A DNA stretch of 64,000 bases. It comes from Streptomyces griseus (lineage in GTDB: Bacteria; Actinomycetota; Actinomycetes; Streptomycetales; Streptomycetaceae). The notes under the pieces are model-generated. The model saw only the letters and a program-made list of their open reading frames with translations, searched no databases and was not told where the DNA came from. This document shows, one piece after another, positions 18,854 through 25,917 of this stretch (positions are counted from its first letter, which is position 1; every line of letters starts with the position of its first letter). A program made the position numbers and the translations under genes. The DNA lies in contig NZ_MDKB01000001.1 of NCBI RefSeq assembly GCF_001715295.1, forward strand, positions 651,536-715,535. The letters are read 5' to 3'.

Positions 18854-18879
18854 GCGGCTCCGCCCCGGGGCGGAGCCGC
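18854..18879. terminator. 26-bp perfect palindrome
   Basis: Arms GCGGCTCCGCCCC and its exact complement, no spacer, in the gcl-katA convergent region. Confidence 0.6.
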
Positions 18880-18901
18880 GGTGTGCCGCAGTCCGCACGA
18901 A

Positions 18902-18938
18902 GGACGGCGCGGGGGTGCCGTGCACCCCCGCGCCGTCC
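18902..18938. terminator. 16-bp stem, 5-nt loop hairpin
   Basis: The left arm begins GGACGGCGCGGGGG (18902-18917); the complement is at 18923-18938. Its classical stem-loop form makes it the best intrinsic terminator of the three, and it can act for katA on the other strand. Confidence 0.65.
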
Positions 18939-19123
18939 CTGTGCATCACAGCGACCGCGGCGGCGGCGAGCGGGCCGGGAGCCGGCTCCTTCAGGTCCGG
19001 AGCCGGCCGCCGTGCCCTTCACCACCGCACTGGCGTCGTCCGCCGCCGCGGTCCCGTCCTGCCCGGGCCGCACGTGCCCCCTCATCCGGGTGCGCGGCGC
19101 GGGCAGGGTCCTGGGAGGGAGGG

Positions 19124-20581
19124 TCAGTCGTCGCGCAGGGCGCGGACGGCCTCCTCGACGCGCCTGCCGTACTCGGCGTCGGCGGCACGGAAGTGGGCCA
19201 GGTTCTTCTCGATCACGTCGTCACGGGTGACCTGCGAGAGGCCTCCGGCGATGTTGGCGACCAGCCGGCCCTTCTCCTCGTCCGACATGAGCCGGTACAG
19301 CTCGCCCGCCTGGAAGAAGTCGTCGTCCTTCGGGTGCGCGGGCGCCTCGTGCGTACCCGTCCAGCCGTTCACCGCGAGCGGGGCGGCCAGCGCCGCACCG
19401 GTCTGGGCGGGGCCGGCGTACGAGTTGGGCTCGTAGTTCCTGTCCTGGCGCGAGCCGTGGCGCGTCGCGTGCAGGCCGTCGCGGCCGTAGTTGTCGACGT
19501 GGGCCGCCTTCGGCGCGTTGACCGGGAGCTGGGTGTGGTTGATGCCCAGCCGGTAGCGCTGCGCGTCGGCGTACGCGAACAGCCGGCCCTGGAGCATCTT
19601 GTCCGGGGAGGGGCCGATGCCCGGCACGAAGTTGTTGGGGGAGAACGCCGCCTGCTCGACCTCGGCGAAGACGTTGTCCGGGTTTCGGTCCAGCACCAGG
19701 CGGCCGACGCGGCGCAGCGGGTAGTCGGCGTGCGGCCACACCTTCGTCACGTCGAACGGGTTGAAGCGGTAGTCCGCCGCCTCCGCGGCCGGCATGACCT
19801 GCACGTGCAGCGTCCACGACGGGTTCACCCCGCGCTCGATGGCCTGCAGCAGGTCGGTCTGGTGCGAGCTCGCGTCCTTGCCGACCAGCTCGGCGGCCTG
19901 CTCGGCGGAGAGGGAGCGCACTCCCTGGTTGGTCTTGAAGTGGTACTTGACGAAGAACGCCTCACCCCGCGCGTTCGTCCACTGGTAGGTGTGCGAGCCG
20001 TACCCGTTCATGTGGCGGTACGAGGCGGGGATGCCGCGGTCGCCCATCAGCCAGGTGACCTGGTGTGTCGCCTCGGGGCTGTGCGCCCAGAAGTCCCAGA
20101 CGTTGTCCGGTTCCTGACGGCCCGTGAAGGGATCGCGCTTCTGCGAGTGGATGAAGTCGGGGAACTTGATCGGGTCCTTGACGAAGAACACCGGGGTGTT
20201 GTTGCCGACGAGGTCGTAATTGCCTTCGTCGGTATAGAACTTGAGCGCGAAGCCGCGGGGGTCGCGCACGGCGTCGGCCCCGCCCAGGGAGTCGGCGACC
20301 GTCGAGAAGCGGACGAACGTCTCGGTGCGGCGGCCGACCTCGGACAGGAAGTCGGCGCGGGTGAAGCCGGTGACGTCGTCCGTCACCTCGAAGTAGCCGT
20401 ACGCGCCGGAGCCGCGCGCGTGGACGACGCGCTCCGGGATGCGCTCACGGTTGAAGCGGGCGAGCTTCTCCAGCAGATGCTGGTCCTGGAGAAGGACCGG
20501 TCCGCCGGCGCCGGCGGTGGCGGAGTTCTGGTTGTCGGCGATCGGGGCGCCTGACTCGGTCGTGAGCACACGCTGGGACAT
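19124..20581 (-). CDS. katA: Heme catalase (small-subunit, clade 3)
   Basis: A 485-aa monofunctional catalase disproportionating H2O2. Active-site His54 is in RVVHARGSGAYG, the distal Asn in LVGNNTPVFF (127/128), and the proximal heme Tyr in RLFAYADAQRYRLG (about residue 335). Length fits clade 3. The ATG at 20581 follows GGAAGG. It lies between the gcl terminators and garR. A 16-mer TTCAACAAACTGTTGA, identical on the minus strand to one in front of the urate oxidase operon, sits 64-79 nt upstream of the start. Uricase makes H2O2, so co-control of catalase with urate degradation is a good inference. Confidence 0.95.
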   Translation of the reverse strand: MSQRVLTTESGAPIADNQNSATAGAGGPVLLQDQHLLEKLARFNRERIPERVVHARGSGAYGYFEVTDDVTGFTRADFLSEVGRRTETFVRFSTVADSLGGADAVRDPRGFALKFYTDEGNYDLVGNNTPVFFVKDPIKFPDFIHSQKRDPFTGRQEPDNVWDFWAHSPEATHQVTWLMGDRGIPASYRHMNGYGSHTYQWTNARGEAFFVKYHFKTNQGVRSLSAEQAAELVGKDASSHQTDLLQAIERGVNPSWTLHVQVMPAAEAADYRFNPFDVTKVWPHADYPLRRVGRLVLDRNPDNVFAEVEQAAFSPNNFVPGIGPSPDKMLQGRLFAYADAQRYRLGINHTQLPVNAPKAAHVDNYGRDGLHATRHGSRQDRNYEPNSYAGPAQTGAALAAPLAVNGWTGTHEAPAHPKDDDFFQAGELYRLMSDEEKGRLVANIAGGLSQVTRDDVIEKNLAHFRAADAEYGRRVEEAVRALRDD

Positions 20582-20644
20582 GGGGACCTTCCGTACGGGG
20601 GCTGCTGACGGCCTCAGGAGCGTAGATTCGCCGGGAACACAGCG

Positions 20645-20660
20645 TCAACAGTTTGTTGAA
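20645..20660 (-). promoter_or_regulatory. TCAACA-N3-TGTTGA operator upstream of katA
   Basis: The perfect palindrome TCAACA-GTT-TGTTGA spans 20645-20659. Read on the gene strand the 16-mer is TTCAACAAACTGTTGA, exactly the sequence in front of uraD (23661-23676). Confidence 0.75.
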
Positions 20661-20765
20661 TATGGAAGAGAGGGTTCCGGGCCGCGGCGGCGCCTGGGCG
20701 CGACAGGACAGGTGTCAGCGCCACCACGACCCGGAGTGCGGGGGGCCCGTGCGGGGCCGGATGTG

Positions 20766-21659
20766 TCAGGCCGGGGAGCCGGAGAGCCGTTCGACCGAAC
20801 GCAGCAGAGCCGAGTGGTCGAGGCCTCCGTCGCCCTGTGCGCGCAGCGACGCGACCAATTGGGCCACGACGGCGCCGACGGGCAGCGCGGCACCGACGTT
20901 CCGGGCGGCGTCGGTCACGATGCCCATGTCCTTGTGGTGCAGGTCGACGCGGAAGCCGGGGGTGAAGTCCCGCTCGAGGAAGTTGTCCTTCTTGCGCGTC
21001 AGGACGGTCGAGCCGGCGAGCCCGCCGTTCAGTACGTCGAGCGCGGCGGCCAGGTCGACCCCGGACTTCTCCAGGAAGACCACGGCCTCGGCACACGCCT
21101 GGATGTTGACGGCGACGATCAGCTGGTTGGCGGCCTTCACCGTCTGGCCGGAGCCGTGCGGGCCGCAGAGCACGATCGTCCTGCCCAGCACCCGCAGCAG
21201 CGGCTGCGCGGCGTCGAAGTCGGCCTGCTCGCCGCCGGCCATGATGGACAGGACGGCCTCGATCGCGCCGGCCTCGCCGCCGGAGACGGGGGCGTCCAGT
21301 ACGCGGATGCCCTTGCTCCTCGCGTTCTCGGCGAGGTCGACGGAGGTCTGCGGGGTGATGGAGGACATGTCGATCAGCAGGGCGCCTCGCCGGGCGTTCT
21401 CCAGGATGCCGTCGGGGCCGTACGCGACGGCCTCGACCTGCGGGGAGGCGGGAACCATGGTGATGACGACGTCGGCGTCGCGCACCGCCTCGGCGATGGA
21501 GGCCGCGCCCTTGCCGCCCGCGGCGACCAGCCGGTCGACCTTGTCCTTCTCCAGGGTGTAACCGGTCACGTCGTAACCGGCCTTGACCAGGTTCTCCGAC
21601 ATGGGTGAGCCCATGATGCCGAGACCGATCCAGGCGACCTTGGGGAGGTTGCTGCTCAT
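20766..21659 (-). CDS. garR: 2-hydroxy-3-oxopropionate (tartronate semialdehyde) reductase
   Basis: A 297-aa beta-hydroxyacid dehydrogenase reducing tartronate semialdehyde to D-glycerate with NAD(P)H. The Rossmann motif GLGIMGSPM is at residues 12-20, the substrate-binding DAPVSGGEAGA at 122-132 and the catalytic Lys175 in GQTVKAANQ. ATG at 21659 follows GGAAGG. It is 51 nt downstream of hyi on the same strand, so the two form an operon controlled by the paired boxes in front of hyi. It takes the product of Gcl. Confidence 0.94.
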   Translation of the reverse strand: MSSNLPKVAWIGLGIMGSPMSENLVKAGYDVTGYTLEKDKVDRLVAAGGKGAASIAEAVRDADVVITMVPASPQVEAVAYGPDGILENARRGALLIDMSSITPQTSVDLAENARSKGIRVLDAPVSGGEAGAIEAVLSIMAGGEQADFDAAQPLLRVLGRTIVLCGPHGSGQTVKAANQLIVAVNIQACAEAVVFLEKSGVDLAAALDVLNGGLAGSTVLTRKKDNFLERDFTPGFRVDLHHKDMGIVTDAARNVGAALPVGAVVAQLVASLRAQGDGGLDHSALLRSVERLSGSPA

Positions 21660-21710
21660 GGGGATGCCTTCCGGGTGAGCGTGTGTACGAGGGGACGGTG
21701 GCCGGGGCCC

Positions 21711-22553
21711 TCAGCGGGTCGCCGCGCGGTCCTCCGCCGGGAGCCAGGTGAAGGAGTCGGCGCTGGGCCGGTCGCCCGGCTTGTACTCCAGGCCGACCCA
21801 GCCCGCGTAACCGGCCTGCGCCAGCTCGTCGAGGAGCTGTTCCAGCGGGAGCGAACCTGTACCGGGCGCTCCGCGGCCGGGATTGTCGGCGATCTGGACG
21901 TGGCCGGTCTTCGCGGCGTACGTCTTGATCACCTGGCCGAGGTCCTCGCCGTTCATCGACAGGTGGTAGAGGTCCAGCAGGAACGCGGCGTTGCCCAGGC
22001 CGGTCGCCGCGTTGACGCGGTCGACGACCTCCACGGCCGCCGGTGCGCTCACCAGGGGGTAGAGCGGCGACTCCGGCTCGTTGAGGGCCTCGATCAGGAG
22101 TGCCGCCCCGATCCGGTCGGCGGCGCGGGCCGCCAGGGTGAGGTTCTCCAGGGCGAGCTCGTCCTGGGCCGCCGGGTCCACGCCCTCGACGCGGTTGCCG
22201 TACAGGGCATTGAGCGCCTTGCAGCCGACCGAGGCGGCGAAGCCGGCCGCCACCTCGATGTTGGCACGGAAGCGGTCCGACTCCTCGCCCGGCACGGAGA
22301 GCGCGCCGCGGTCGGGGCCGGGCAGCTGCCCCGCGTAGAAGTTCAGTCCCACCAGCTGCGTGCCCGCGTCGTCGAGCGCCTTCTTCAGGGCATCGAGCTC
22401 GGCCTGCGCGGGGGTGGGGGTCCCGGTCCAGGGCCACCAGAGCTCGACCGCGGTGAAGCCCGCCGCGGCGGCTGCCGCGGGGCGCTCCAGGAGCGGGAGT
22501 TCGGTGAAGAGGAGGGAGAGGTTCACATCGAAGCGCCGGCCCGAGTGACCCAT
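21711..22553 (-). CDS. hyi: Hydroxypyruvate isomerase
   Basis: A 280-aa TIM-barrel (xylose-isomerase-like) protein interconverting hydroxypyruvate and tartronate semialdehyde. Family marks are the start FDVNLSLLFTELPLLER, the metal-ligand glutamates in LIEALNEPESPLYPL and the end QIADNPGRGAPGTGSL...GWVGLEYKP. ATG at 22553 has GGAG upstream; the open frame before it is low-complexity. The proximal TTCCG box ends only 11 nt before the ATG and overlaps the ribosome binding site, so repressor binding would block the very start of the transcript. Confidence 0.94.
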   Translation of the reverse strand: MGHSGRRFDVNLSLLFTELPLLERPAAAAAAGFTAVELWWPWTGTPTPAQAELDALKKALDDAGTQLVGLNFYAGQLPGPDRGALSVPGEESDRFRANIEVAAGFAASVGCKALNALYGNRVEGVDPAAQDELALENLTLAARAADRIGAALLIEALNEPESPLYPLVSAPAAVEVVDRVNAATGLGNAAFLLDLYHLSMNGEDLGQVIKTYAAKTGHVQIADNPGRGAPGTGSLPLEQLLDELAQAGYAGWVGLEYKPGDRPSADSFTWLPAEDRAATR

Positions 22554-22563
22554 AGTGCGCTCC

Positions 22564-22599
22564 TTCCGTATTGCGGAAGTTAGTTTCTGCTTAACGGAA
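22564..22599. promoter_or_regulatory. Paired TTCC-type operator upstream of hyi-garR
   Basis: The first box TTCCGTATTGCGGAA (22564-22578) is a near-perfect palindrome; the second is TTCTGCTTAACGGAA (22585-22599). Centres are 21 bp apart, and the 6-nt spacer GTTAGT resembles ATTAGT in the aceB pair. It may also affect the divergent gene at 22843. Confidence 0.8.
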
Positions 22600-22842
22600 G
22601 ATTGCCCGGCGGGCGGCGAGACTGTCAAGGGGCGGCCCGCATCCCGGACGCCCGGGCAGCGGGCAGTGGATGTGCGGACTCGCGCCCGTACCGCCCCGCG
22701 GGAGCGTCGGGCGCCCGGGCGGACGCTCACGCGTCCGGCGTTCGGCCCGGGGGAGCGGCCCCGCCTCGCATCGAAGGCGGTGCCTTAAGGTCGGGGCGAG
22801 CCGTGCGAGCCGACGGACGCGGCGGGACATGAGGGAGGCGCT

Positions 22843-23094
22843 GTGCGTCTGAGGGTGGAATTCACCACCGAGCCGTTCGATCTCGACGAGGCGCCCGCTC
22901 ACGCGGTGGCGGCCCGGGAGGTCATCCGGACCGCCGACCTGGACGCGGTGGACGTGGGCCCCTTCGGGAACACGGTCGAAGGGGAGACCGGCCAGGTCCT
23001 GGCCGCGGTGGATTCCCTGCTCCGCGAGGTGCTGGCCGCAGGAGCCACCCGGGTCTCCCTCCAGCTCAACGTGATCGGGGAGGATGCCCCGTGA
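22843..23094 (+). CDS. MTH1187/YkoF-family (thiamine-binding-like) small protein
   Basis: An 83-aa protein of the MTH1187 (DUF77) ferredoxin-like fold. The signature VGPFGNTVEGETGQVLAAVD and the C-terminal AAGATRVSLQLNVI are diagnostic. Homologues bind thiamine or related small ligands in several structures; the role is not settled. The GTG at 22843 has GGGAGG upstream, and the stop overlaps the GTG of an HTH protein (GTGA), so the two are made together. Gcl nearby uses ThDP, so a thiamine-sensing link is conceivable but speculative. Confidence 0.8.
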   Translation: MRLRVEFTTEPFDLDEAPAHAVAAREVIRTADLDAVDVGPFGNTVEGETGQVLAAVDSLLREVLAAGATRVSLQLNVIGEDAP

Positions 23095-23492
23095 CCGCGC
23101 CCGCCGACCACCCCCCGGCCGTGCCCGCCGACCACCCCCTGGTCGCGGCGGTGAAACCGCTGATCGACGCCATGGGTGCCGAGATGCTGGATCCGGGGCA
23201 GGCCACCGGCGAGGACGTGGTGCTCGCGTGGGAGGGGGCGGACGTCCTGGCTGTCCGGCTCCCGCAACTCTCCGCGTCGCTCGACCACATCCTGGCCGCG
23301 ATGGAGCGCAGTCACGGGATGCCGCTGGCCGACCTGGACCGCAGGGCCAAGCAGCGCGTGGTGCGCACGCTCGAGGCGCGCGGCGCCTTCGCGGTGCGGC
23401 ACGGGGTGGAGACGGTCGCCGGTGCCCTCGGGGTCTCCCGCTTCACCGTCTACAACTACCTGAACAGGGAAAACGCGGCCAAGGGCGAGTAA
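23091..23492 (+). CDS. Small HTH_22 (DauR/YheO-type) DNA-binding protein
   Basis: A 133-aa protein. Residues about 85-133 carry the helix-turn-helix found at the end of DauR/YheO regulators (KQRVVRTLEARGAFAVRHG, then ETVAGALGVSRFTVYNYLN). Full-length DauR-type proteins have a PAS-like YheO domain and exceed 200 aa; here the N-terminal part is short (about 80 aa) and is not recognised. It is translationally coupled to the MTH1187-like gene and lies just upstream of uraD-uraH-uricase. It is the closest regulator to the TCAACA operator at 23662 and is a candidate binder of it. Confidence 0.72.
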   Translation: MTAPADHPPAVPADHPLVAAVKPLIDAMGAEMLDPGQATGEDVVLAWEGADVLAVRLPQLSASLDHILAAMERSHGMPLADLDRRAKQRVVRTLEARGAFAVRHGVETVAGALGVSRFTVYNYLNRENAAKGE

Positions 23493-23660
23493 GGGCGGTC
23501 CCGTTGCCTCCGGTGGGTGCGCGGCGGGGCCGCGGTGCCTCGACGCGTCGATCGAACGGCCGCACCCCCGGTGCGAAGGTGTCGGGCGGCCCCCGATCGC
23601 GCGTGGGGGCCCGGTGCCGCCGCCCCGCAGCCGGGCGGCGGCATCATCTGTTCGTGGAAT

Positions 23661-23676
23661 TTCAACAAACTGTTGA
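23661..23676 (+). promoter_or_regulatory. TCAACA-N3-TGTTGA operator upstream of the uricase operon
   Basis: TTCAACAAACTGTTGA contains the perfect palindrome TCAACA-AAC-TGTTGA (23662-23676), ending 72 nt before the uraD start. It is identical over 16 nt to the katA site on the opposite strand. Confidence 0.78.
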
Positions 23677-23748
23677 CGTGGTGTTGTGGAGGGCGTTAGC
23701 TATCCGCAGCCCGACAACGCACAGCGAAGAACAGCCACGGAGGCTCCC

Positions 23749-24255
23749 GTGACTTCGAGCTCCACACCGGGCCTCGCCCGGTTCAACACCCTGACGGCCG
23801 AAGAGGCCGTGACCGCGCTGCACGAGGTGTGTGCCAGTGCGCGATGGGGAAGCACCGTTCTCGCCCACCGGCCGTACGCCGGCACGGAAGCCCTGCTCTC
23901 GGCGAGTGACGCCGCCATGGCCGAACTCGGTCCAAAGGACCTGGCGGAGGCGATGGCGGGGCACCCGCCGATCGGCCGCCCCGAGCCGGGAGACCCGGCC
24001 TCCGCCCGCGAACAGCGGGGAATGGCGGACGCGTCCGAGGAGCTCAGGGCCGAGATGCTCGCACTCAACCTGGCCTACCAGGAGCGGTTCGGGCATGTCT
24101 TCCTGATCTGCGCCACCGGAGCCACCGGTGAGCAGATGCGTGATGCCGTGAAGACCAGGATCGGCAATCCCCCCGAGCGGGAACGCGAGATCGTCCGCAC
24201 CGAACTGGGAAAGATCAACCGCATCCGGCTCACCCGCCTCGTACAGCACTCATGA
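23749..24255 (+). CDS. uraD: OHCU decarboxylase
   Basis: A 168-aa enzyme converting 2-oxo-4-hydroxy-4-carboxy-5-ureidoimidazoline to (S)-allantoin. The catalytic His72 is in GHPPIGRP, and the second motif is FGHVFLICATGATGEQM. The C-terminal ERERE...ELGKINRIRLTRLV is typical. GTG at 23749 is chosen because GGAGG lies 6 nt upstream; a GTG at 23686 would add non-conserved residues. First gene of the uraD-uraH-uricase operon. Confidence 0.94.
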   Translation: MTSSSTPGLARFNTLTAEEAVTALHEVCASARWGSTVLAHRPYAGTEALLSASDAAMAELGPKDLAEAMAGHPPIGRPEPGDPASAREQRGMADASEELRAEMLALNLAYQERFGHVFLICATGATGEQMRDAVKTRIGNPPEREREIVRTELGKINRIRLTRLVQHS

Positions 24256-24348
24256 GGCCCCGCAACCCCTGAGGCCCCGCACCACGGCGGGCTTCGTGGC
24301 GCAGCGGGCCTCGAAACCGCACCCGTGAGAACAAGGAGCGTGACGGTC

Positions 24349-24741
24349 TTGAGCACCGACACCACCGCATCGGTGTCCACCCACGTCCTGGACACCAGCA
24401 TCGGCCGGCCGGCCGTGGCCGTCACCGTCTCCCTGGCCGCCCGCAGCGGCGGCGCAGCGCAGTACGTGACGCTCGGCGGATCCGCGACCGACGCGGACGG
24501 GCGCTGCACAGACCTGCCGGCTCTGCCGGAAGGCACCACCCACGTACGGCTCGTCCTCGACACCGAGTCGTACTTCACCGCGAAGAAGCAAGCCGAGGCG
24601 CAGCAGGACGCCCCCCGCGTAAGGGACAGCGGCGCGTTCTTCCCGGAGGTGACGATCGCATTCGCCGTCACCCCGGGGGAGCACTATCACGTACCGCTGC
24701 TGCTCAACCCGTTCGGCTACTCCGTTTACCGAGGGAGCTAG
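24349..24741 (+). CDS. uraH: 5-hydroxyisourate hydrolase (transthyretin-like)
   Basis: A 130-aa transthyretin-related protein hydrolysing 5-hydroxyisourate to OHCU. The family pattern is complete: STHVLDTSIGRPA (His12) near the start, YFTAKKQAE and FFPEVTIAF in the middle, YHVPLLLNPFGYSVYRGS at the end with the invariant C-terminal YRGS. TTG at 24349 is preferred: AAGGAG lies about 10 nt upstream and the length matches the family. GTG at 24325 would give 138 aa. It lies between uraD and uricase, as in many actinomycetes. Confidence 0.93.
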   Translation: MSTDTTASVSTHVLDTSIGRPAVAVTVSLAARSGGAAQYVTLGGSATDADGRCTDLPALPEGTTHVRLVLDTESYFTAKKQAEAQQDAPRVRDSGAFFPEVTIAFAVTPGEHYHVPLLLNPFGYSVYRGS

Positions 24742-24747
24742 CAGGCC

Positions 24748-25671
24748 ATGCCCACGATTCTCGGCCAGAACCAGTACGGCAAAGCAGAGAACCGCGTCGT
24801 CAGGATCACGCGGGACGGCGACACCCACCACATCAAGGACCTCAACGTCTCCGTCGCCCTCTCCGGCGACATGGACGACGTCCACTACTCGGGATCCAAC
24901 GCCAACGTCCTGCCGACCGACACCACCAAGAACACGGTGTTCGCCTTCGCCAAGGAGCACGGCGTCGAGTCCGCCGAGCAGTTCGGCATCCACCTGGCCC
25001 GCCACTTCGTCAGCTCGCAGGAGCCGATCAAGGTGGCCCGGATCAGGATCGAGGAGTACGCCTGGGAGCGGATCGCGACCTCCGACGGCAACTCCAGGTT
25101 CATCGGCGCCGACGAGGTCAGGCACTCCTTCGTCCGCAAGGGCCAGGAGACCCGCACCACCCAGATCACCTACGACGGCGAGACGTGGGAGGTCATCTCC
25201 GGCCTCAAGGACCTCACGGTCCTCAACTCCACCAACTCGGAGTTCTGGGGCTACGTCAAGGACCGGTACACGACGCTCAAGGAGGCGTACGACCGTATCC
25301 TGGCGACCGACGTCTCCGCCAGGTGGCGCTACAACTGGACCGACGACGCGCAGCCCATGCCGAGGTGGGAGAAGTCGTACGCGCAGGCGCGCACGCACAT
25401 GCTCGAGGCCTTCGCCGAGACGTACTCCCTCTCGCTGCAGCAGACCCTGTACCAGATGGGCTCCCGCATCATCAACAGCCGGAGCGAGATCGACGAGATC
25501 CGCTTCTCGCTGCCGAACAACCACCACTTCCTCGTGGACCTCGAACCGTTCGGCCTCGAGAACGACAACGAGGTGTACTTCGCGGCCGACCGCCCCTACG
25601 GCCTCATCGAGGCGACGGTGCTCCGGGACGGCGTCGAGCCGAGGATCCCGGTCGACATGACCAATCTCTGA
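24748..25671 (+). CDS. Urate oxidase (cofactor-free uricase)
   Basis: A 307-aa uricase oxidising urate to 5-hydroxyisourate and H2O2. The catalytic Lys12 is in YGKAENRVVR, Thr59 in LPTDTTKNT, and the substrate-site Arg/Gln and His residues lie in the second T-fold repeat. The start is 6 nt after uraH, so the three urate-to-allantoin enzymes are one operon. Peroxide made here is the likely reason catalase carries the same operator. Paired alternative hairpins follow the stop. Confidence 0.95.
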   Translation: MPTILGQNQYGKAENRVVRITRDGDTHHIKDLNVSVALSGDMDDVHYSGSNANVLPTDTTKNTVFAFAKEHGVESAEQFGIHLARHFVSSQEPIKVARIRIEEYAWERIATSDGNSRFIGADEVRHSFVRKGQETRTTQITYDGETWEVISGLKDLTVLNSTNSEFWGYVKDRYTTLKEAYDRILATDVSARWRYNWTDDAQPMPRWEKSYAQARTHMLEAFAETYSLSLQQTLYQMGSRIINSRSEIDEIRFSLPNNHHFLVDLEPFGLENDNEVYFAADRPYGLIEATVLRDGVEPRIPVDMTNL

Positions 25672-25681
25672 CGCGGCGCCG

Positions 25682-25757
25682 GACCGGCCCCGTCCCCGTG
25701 CGGGCGGGGGCCGGTCGTCCCGGAGGGACATCCGTGGCACAGCCCGCACGGGGACGG
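25682..25757 (+). promoter_or_regulatory. Mutually exclusive hairpins after uricase
   Basis: Hairpin 1 pairs 25682-25691 (GACCGGCCCC) with 25707-25716. Hairpin 2 pairs 25690-25705 with 25742-25757, a perfect 16-bp match. The two share bases and cannot form together. Hairpin 1 looks like a terminator; hairpin 2 could act as its antiterminator or simply be a second terminator before the 8-oxoguanine deaminase gene. Confidence 0.5.
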
Positions 25758-25830
25758 CGAAATCCCCGTGTACCGCACCGACCACCGCCACCGGCGCGGC
25801 CGTTCACCCGGCGGACGGTCGCGCCCGCCG

Positions 25831-25854
25831 TCCGGGCGGACGACGCTCCTTCCG
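25831..25854 (-). repeat. Dispersed intergenic repeat, copy B
   Basis: The 24-bp core is identical, on the opposite strand, to 4952-4975. It lies 64 nt before the 8-oxoguanine deaminase start. Confidence 0.6.
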
Positions 25855-25917
25855 GCACACCCCCCGAGGGCCGTCCCGCAGTGCCCGTACCTCCCCCGGA
25901 ACGAGGAAGGAAGCGCC

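Larger units (their letters stand above)
18717..19123. other. Convergent intergenic region with three strong hairpins
   Basis: About 400 nt between gcl and katA. It contains three separate near-perfect inverted repeats (listed as terminators) and no credible gene; the open frames over it lack ribosome binding sites and protein-like sequence. Confidence 0.7.
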
